64,000 nucleotides of DNA. It comes from Ampullaceana balthica. Lineage: Eukaryota; Mollusca; Gastropoda; Lymnaeidae. The stretch covers positions 109,501 through 173,500 of the forward strand of contig CALYLW010000332.1 in NCBI GenBank assembly GCA_944989445.1, written 5' to 3'. A model generated the notes under the pieces. The model was not told the origin of the DNA. It did no database searches and saw only the letters and a list, made by a program, of their open reading frames with translations. A program made the translations under genes and the position numbers. Below, in pieces: positions 63,801-64,000 of the stretch; the first letter of the stretch is position 1, and the number at the start of each line of letters is the position of its first letter.

Positions 63801-63839
63801 GCTTATGGTGGAAAAAGTTGTCATCAAAGGCAGAAAAAA
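38633..63839 (+). CDS. EGF-like and FN3 receptor ectodomain (RPTP- or Tie-like), 3' end outside
   Basis: Sixteen exons join in phase and give about 764 residues: 38633-38702, 43319-43408, 43838-43945, 45746-45886, 46168-46305, 47979-48099, 48346-48581, 49699-49740, 50442-50608, 51974-52127, 52812-52907, 53605-53805, 58641-58864, 59614-59793, 63179-63350 and 63686-63839. The order is a signal peptide, a short Cys module, a furin-like/EGF module, two laminin-type EGF modules (N..NGDCSSGRC..WGGSGC), then six fibronectin type III domains with conserved W, Y and L positions. The first five introns are phase 1, the usual pattern for shuffled extracellular modules. Such an N-terminus is found in invertebrate receptor-type tyrosine phosphatases and Tie-like kinases; no transmembrane or catalytic part is in the window, so the class remains open. 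Confidence 0.85.
39046..39172 (+). repeat. (GA)n-(TA)n-(GA)n compound microsatellite
   Basis: An AGAGAGAGAGA run, then a TA run of about 30 units, then a second AGAGAGAG run. The open frames across it are low-complexity artefacts. Confidence 0.95.
39550..39735. mobile_element. hAT-type MITE relic
   Basis: It starts CATTGTTCCAGTAAGG and contains GTGTGCAAAGTAGAAAAAC, GCACAGCATCCATTTTTT and CTGTTGCGCGGTGTCGGTCA, the modules of the elements at 29340 and 44094. The right end is damaged. Confidence 0.65.
39836..39905 (-). mobile_element. LINE 3'-tail relic
   Basis: The minus strand has AATAAGAGTAGAACGCAATA then ATTTTCTGTATAGAAGGAGC, the 3' end of the LINE family at 61116-62385. Confidence 0.6.
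40611..41240 (+). repeat. Second copy of the GGGCCC-type repeat
   Basis: It starts ACTAGCAAAATCCCCGCGC and shares with 3031-6670 the TCATGATTGATATA, TTTTGGGTCCCGGCCCC and GGCCTATATAAAA modules. It ends near TATATAAAAACTAAAAATCA. This copy is not tandemly amplified. Confidence 0.7.
41248..41405. mobile_element. Possible MITE, CAGGGGCGCTG...GTACGCTACTG ends
   Basis: The ends CAGGGGCGCTGTAGGG and CCTAGGTACGCTACTG are imperfectly inverted. No target duplication was found. Confidence 0.35.
41774..42003 (+). mobile_element. Second tRNA-derived SINE family
   Basis: The head GGCTGGATAGCGAAGTCAAT, with CGCTCGCCTCACAAGCTGAG (anticodon arm) and GGGATCGAAAGC (B box), is tRNA-like. The body contains CAAGGTCTACTCAGCCCG and ends CAGGTTATGGGACTAAAAAA. 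It does not share the GGAGCGTCTGT tail of the other SINEs. Confidence 0.7.
43319..43408 (+). CDS. EGF-FN3 gene exon 2
   Basis: It reads GPACLDPTKNICANTTYCAE followed by KPDGSVNCV, a four-cysteine module. The acceptor is CCCTGTAG and the donor GTAAGT, phase 1 on both sides. Confidence 0.8.
43838..43945 (+). CDS. EGF-FN3 gene exon 3, furin-like/EGF module
   Basis: It has CDVACALGCDGPGPERCTSC, then GYYRPPGIVQACV: dense cysteines with a C-x-x-C-x-x-G-Y-Y pattern. Phase 1 on both sides. The donor is GTCAGT. Confidence 0.83.
44094..44318. mobile_element. 225-bp hAT-type MITE with 8-bp duplication
   Basis: It runs from CAATGTTACCTTTAAAG to CTTAAAGGGAACATTG, flanked by GTAGTGGT and GTAATGGT (seven of eight identical). 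The module GAATTTGCACAGCATCCA is internally duplicated. It belongs to the family at 29340. Confidence 0.8.
44330..45420. other. AT-rich intron stretch
   Basis: Nothing recognisable apart from poly-A/T runs. Confidence 0.45.
45423..45705 (+). mobile_element. tRNA-derived SINE
   Basis: The head CACCGTGGTTGAGTGGCAGC and AGGTTCGAATCC, the body GAATGGGTACTTAACACTAG, and the tail GGACGCAATTATCTTCTGCA then AAGGAGCGTCTGT and GATAAGACAAGACA. It ends 40 bp before exon 4 of the EGF-FN3 gene. Confidence 0.85.
45746..45886 (+). CDS. EGF-FN3 gene exon 4, laminin-EGF module
   Basis: It reads ECVTGFYGNNCNLRCHC, then CNKTNGFCNGWKCDRGYTG and a final C. Its eight-cysteine spacing is that of a laminin-type EGF module. 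Phase 1 on both sides. Confidence 0.87.
46168..46305 (+). CDS. EGF-FN3 gene exon 5, laminin-EGF module
   Basis: It reads TCPVNTFGLDCLNQCHCPP, then CSIVNGDCSSGRCDPDWGG. It is a paralogue of exon 4 with the same phases, suggesting tandem module duplication. Confidence 0.87.
46470..46760 (+). mobile_element. tRNA-derived SINE, least diverged copy
   Basis: The head GCGGTGGTCGAGTGGCAGCG and GGGTTCGAATCC are the best A and B boxes of the family. The tail ends GATAAGATAAGATAAGATAA, identical in type to that of the LINE at 62385. Confidence 0.88.
46765..47217. other. Intron stretch
   Basis: No repeat or exon recognised. Confidence 0.4.
47218..47646. mobile_element. Relative of the TAGGGCTG element
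   Basis: The right end ATTAATCGTTAATTTCTGCA then GCCCTA matches the element at 22472-23246. The left end is diverged and its border is a guess. Confidence 0.45.
47979..48099 (+). CDS. EGF-FN3 gene exon 6, FN3-1 start
   Basis: It has LPKLVLPPTLLSAACGNITL followed by IWDAF, the A and B strands of an FN3 domain with the conserved Trp. The acceptor is TTTTTCAG and the donor GTAATA in phase 2. Confidence 0.82.
48346..48581 (+). CDS. EGF-FN3 gene exon 7, FN3-1 end
   Basis: It includes LIPDAEYNFRIDSVAIEF, the L-x-P-x-x-x-Y-x-F-x-I pattern of FN3 strands E-F. The phases are 2 in and 1 out. Confidence 0.85.
48582..49358. other. Intron stretch
   Basis: No exon or repeat recognised between exon 7 and the MITE at 49359. 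The introns at 49741-50441 and 50609-51179 also show nothing. Confidence 0.4.
49359..49621. mobile_element. MITE with GGGGCCGTCCATAAAGTAC ends
   Basis: The ends GGGGCCGTCCATAAAGTACA and GTACTTTATGGACCGCCCC are inverted repeats over about 26 bp. This is the family of 28715-29133. No target duplication is evident. Confidence 0.75.
49699..49740 (+). CDS. EGF-FN3 gene exon 8, 14-residue linker
   Basis: This microexon encodes TSARPSTTPAFIY between TTTCAG and GTAAGT, in phase 1 on both sides. It could be skipped without breaking the frame. A MITE (49359-49621) ends 77 bp before it. Confidence 0.7.
50442..50608 (+). CDS. EGF-FN3 gene exon 9, FN3-2 start
   Basis: It reads VFQNVTVRADSATFIYINWI, then SSYQYVVYITRQL, the FN3 B and C strands with W and Y-V-V-Y. 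The phases are 1 in and 0 out. Confidence 0.84.
51180..51580. repeat. Dispersed repeat shared with 19160-19480
   Basis: It shares AACTAAAAGAATGTTCATTA, AAACATGTTTAATATAATGC and TACATGCGATCGATCTGAAA. The motif ATAATACGCACY is present several times. Its start (ACCAAGTTTTTAACTATAAA) resembles GCCAAGTTTACAACTATAAA of the MITE at 53099. Confidence 0.7.
51974..52127 (+). CDS. EGF-FN3 gene exon 10, FN3-2 end
   Basis: It has AWTKYRISVNATANSSTNVD, the FN3 F strand (Y-x-I-x-V-x-A), and ends in the domain boundary ITLAA. The phases are 0 in and 1 out. Confidence 0.82.
52341..52557 (+). repeat. 54-bp minisatellite, four copies
   Basis: The unit starts ATGTATGTCCACAGTTGTTT and ends TTTAATAGAATGCAAC. Copies start at 52341, 52395, 52449 and 52504. 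Confidence 0.9.
52812..52907 (+). CDS. EGF-FN3 gene exon 11, FN3-3 start
   Basis: It reads VPTGSVMNITTESRTSTEVV followed by LTWLPPP, an FN3 A-B segment. Phase 1 on both sides. Confidence 0.84.
53099..53540. mobile_element. MITE with TACCGTAAATACTCGCATAT ends
   Basis: The left end TACCGTAAATACTCGCATAT (continuing AAGCC) and the right end GGCTTATATGCGAGAATATACGATA are inverted repeats, about 22 of 25. The interior has GGGGTCGGCTTACATACGC arms. It is of the same family as 13967-14549 and lies 64 bp before FN3 exon 12. Confidence 0.78.
53605..53805 (+). CDS. EGF-FN3 gene exon 12, FN3-3 end
   Basis: It has FLKSYDMYLEVVNNT, LTDLLAFTDYSIEIAYRNDA and GQGPLSSKYYFVTME. These are the typical FN3 C'-G strands, with the L-x-x-F-T-x-Y-x-I-x-I-A core and the G-x-G-P-x-S loop. 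Confidence 0.87.
53806..55367. other. Intron stretch
   Basis: No exon recognised. A short repeat CCTAGGCCAGAAT occurs at 55321 and 55355, next to the insertion of the element at 55368. Confidence 0.4.
55368..55811. mobile_element. TIR element with 9-bp duplication and TTAGGG core
   Basis: GGCCAGAAT lies on both sides (55359-55367, 55812-55820). The left arm has GTCACGTCAAAAGGGCAAAA and many GGCGAAA motifs; the right arm ends TTTTCGCCTTTTTGACATG. A telomere-like tract AGGGTTAGGGTTAGAGTTAG lies at 55496-55533. A 9-bp duplication with long inverted ends suggests a Mutator-like (MULE) element; no transposase is present. Confidence 0.6.
55825..56249. other. Intron stretch
   Basis: Nothing recognised. 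Confidence 0.4.
56250..56725 (-). pseudogene. RTE-like LINE C-terminal fragment
   Basis: Reading with one frameshift near 56510 gives LTLPTKVRIFNTTIKPVLLY, GAETWRITAAISKKLQA, RQRRWRWIGHTLRK and RKRGRPKMTWRRELEAD, ending DAWRTLVHGLCP-like. These are the hallmark C-terminal motifs of RTE-type LINEs. It is truncated and frameshifted. Confidence 0.8.
57195..57825 (+). pseudogene. LINE 3' end with (CATA)n tail
   Basis: An open frame at 57216-57743 encodes TDRTKITVYQACVLSTLLYG, ECWTTYAQQTKQLNSFHLQC, RHLRWLGHVHRMSLERIPRA and RKRGRPCLRSKDVCKKD. After the stop come CCATGAGGACGGACGGATGC and a CATACATACATA microsatellite, the natural 3' end of this LINE. Unlike the copy at 7789-8240 it retains its tail. 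It is 5'-truncated before the catalytic box. Confidence 0.82.
57826..58640. other. Intron stretch
   Basis: AT-rich; nothing recognised. Confidence 0.4.
58641..58864 (+). CDS. EGF-FN3 gene exon 13, FN3-4
   Basis: It has VPSPVEIVSLTPTYSSVNVT, then FTPPAKPNGVIVSYTAMF and LRPQATYYIK, most of one FN3 domain. The acceptor is CAAACAG. The phases are 1 in and 0 out. Confidence 0.87.
58865..59613. other. Intron stretch
   Basis: Nothing recognised. It ends with an ATT microsatellite and the T-rich tract of the exon 14 acceptor. Confidence 0.4.
59614..59793 (+). CDS. EGF-FN3 gene exon 14, FN3-4 end and FN3-5 start
   Basis: It starts MAASTSAGIGQNGSVKSTV (G strand of FN3-4) and continues LKSNTINCLTLQWIPPTDRA (B strand of FN3-5 with W). 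The AUG at its start is internal: the exon is preceded by a T-rich tract and AAG, and both phases are 0. Confidence 0.82.
59939..60124. mobile_element. 186-bp hAT MITE with perfect 8-bp duplication
   Basis: CAGGGCCAGTCTTATGCC opens it and CTAAGACCGACCCTG closes it. CTTTACTT flanks both sides (59931-59938, 60125-60132). Its body matches the nested MITE at 34382-34568. Confidence 0.92.
60204..62957. mobile_element. pogo/Tigger-like element interrupted by a LINE
   Basis: The left end CAGTCAAACCCACTTACCTC and the right end GTTAAG-like GACTTAACAGGTTTCGACTG are inverted repeats of the pogo type. TA flanks both sides (60202-60203, 62958-62959). Subtracting the LINE leaves about 1.5 kb with no recognisable transposase, so the element is non-autonomous or decayed. 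Confidence 0.75.
61116..62385 (+). mobile_element. LINE with near-intact RT ORF, 5'-truncated
   Basis: The insertion is flanked by AAACGCA on both sides (61109-61115, 62386-62392). A frame runs from IIEHIIYSRIVNHLDKYNAL, is broken by an indel near 61203, and continues open from 61234 to 62304 (356 codons). Motifs in that part: LLDFSKAFDKVHH (residues 11-23), [20 protein letters not shown] (68-87) and the catalytic FADD (101-104). The C-terminus has RPVLEYASSVWDP and RAARFITGEYS. These are typical of the CR1/Jockey group. The 3' UTR ends GGACGCAATAATCTTCTGTA, AAGGAGCGTCTGT and (GATAA)n. Loss of the endonuclease domain means it could not move on its own. Confidence 0.88.
63179..63350 (+). CDS. 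EGF-FN3 gene exon 15, FN3-5 end
   Basis: It reads YTVCQLKPSTLYIVTIAGYS followed by PLGLLSRG, the FN3 E-G strands. The 3.4-kb intron before it holds two stacked transposons. Confidence 0.85.
63686..63839 (+). CDS. EGF-FN3 gene exon 16, FN3-6 start
   Basis: It has TPPDPVAPVFVRSTYTTITV, then VPVTGYQLMVEKVVIKG, the start of a sixth FN3 domain. The donor is probably the GTACAG at 63840; without it the frame stops at TAG five codons on, so the 3' border is uncertain. Confidence 0.7.
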
Positions 63840-64000
63840 GTACAGTTAGAATATTTCAACATGCTATTTACATCGACCCTTGCACAAAGAGCTATACATT
63901 TAAATAACTATAAGGATGTGTTGCAAAGCCGATTAAAAATTAGACCCAAAATAGTCATATTTTAATTCAATTAATCTGACCCCTTTAGTTTGAGAGAGGA

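Noticed and set aside
63675..63965. A 96-codon frame starting at 63675
   Set aside because: It overlaps FN3 exon 16 in another frame and has no domain match; exon 16 in the phase-consistent frame has a clear FN3 pattern.

Overview
This is a eukaryotic, AT-rich animal genomic window. It carries parts of three intron-rich protein-coding genes on a background dense with transposable elements, miniature inverted-repeat elements (MITEs) and minisatellites. Exons are short, have good GT-AG borders, and keep reading phase from one to the next. The gene content (an outer-dynein-arm docking protein, an SRCR-ZP surface protein, and an EGF/FN3 receptor ectodomain) together with the repeat style suggests a lophotrochozoan, most likely a gastropod mollusc. 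That assignment is an inference; nothing in the window names the species.

Layout. (1) 25-2667, minus strand: the first six exons of ODAD3 (CCDC151), running out of the window at its left edge. A ciliary-type promoter signature (X-box-like site next to a perfect NRF1-type palindrome) lies about 110-135 bp upstream of the ATG. (2) 3031-6670: a GGGCCC-rich array of about 332-bp repeats with a 1.1-kb duplication. (3) 7.3-11.3 kb: LINE fragments, minisatellites and AT-rich DNA. (4) 11377-22276, minus strand: ten exons encoding two SRCR domains, a ZP domain with an RRRR cleavage site, and a hydrophobic C-terminus. The 5' exon or exons with the signal peptide were not found. One ZP exon carries a 1-nt frameshift at a C4 run. 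Right upstream of another ZP exon sits a 28-copy minisatellite whose unit contains a complete 3' splice site. (5) 22.3-38.6 kb: intergenic DNA, or an unresolved 5' part of gene 2, filled with MITEs (several with clear target duplications), two blocks of a 13/30-bp minisatellite, a tRNA-derived SINE, and a decayed hAT transposon that itself hosts further insertions. (6) 38633-63839, plus strand: sixteen exons of a secreted or type-I membrane protein with a signal peptide, three cysteine-rich EGF-like exons and six FN3 domains. It continues past the right edge and is probably a receptor-type tyrosine phosphatase or a Tie-like receptor ectodomain. Its introns hold SINEs, LINEs, hAT MITEs, and a pogo/Tigger-like element split by a LINE with visible target duplications.

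No rRNA gene, functional tRNA gene, CRISPR array or bacterial-type operon is visible. The most distinctive observations are the splice-acceptor minisatellite in the SRCR-ZP gene, the single-base disruption of its ZP domain, the 3' tail shared by a LINE and a tRNA-derived SINE family, the nested transposons, and a TIR element with a 9-bp target duplication enclosing telomere-like TTAGGG repeats.
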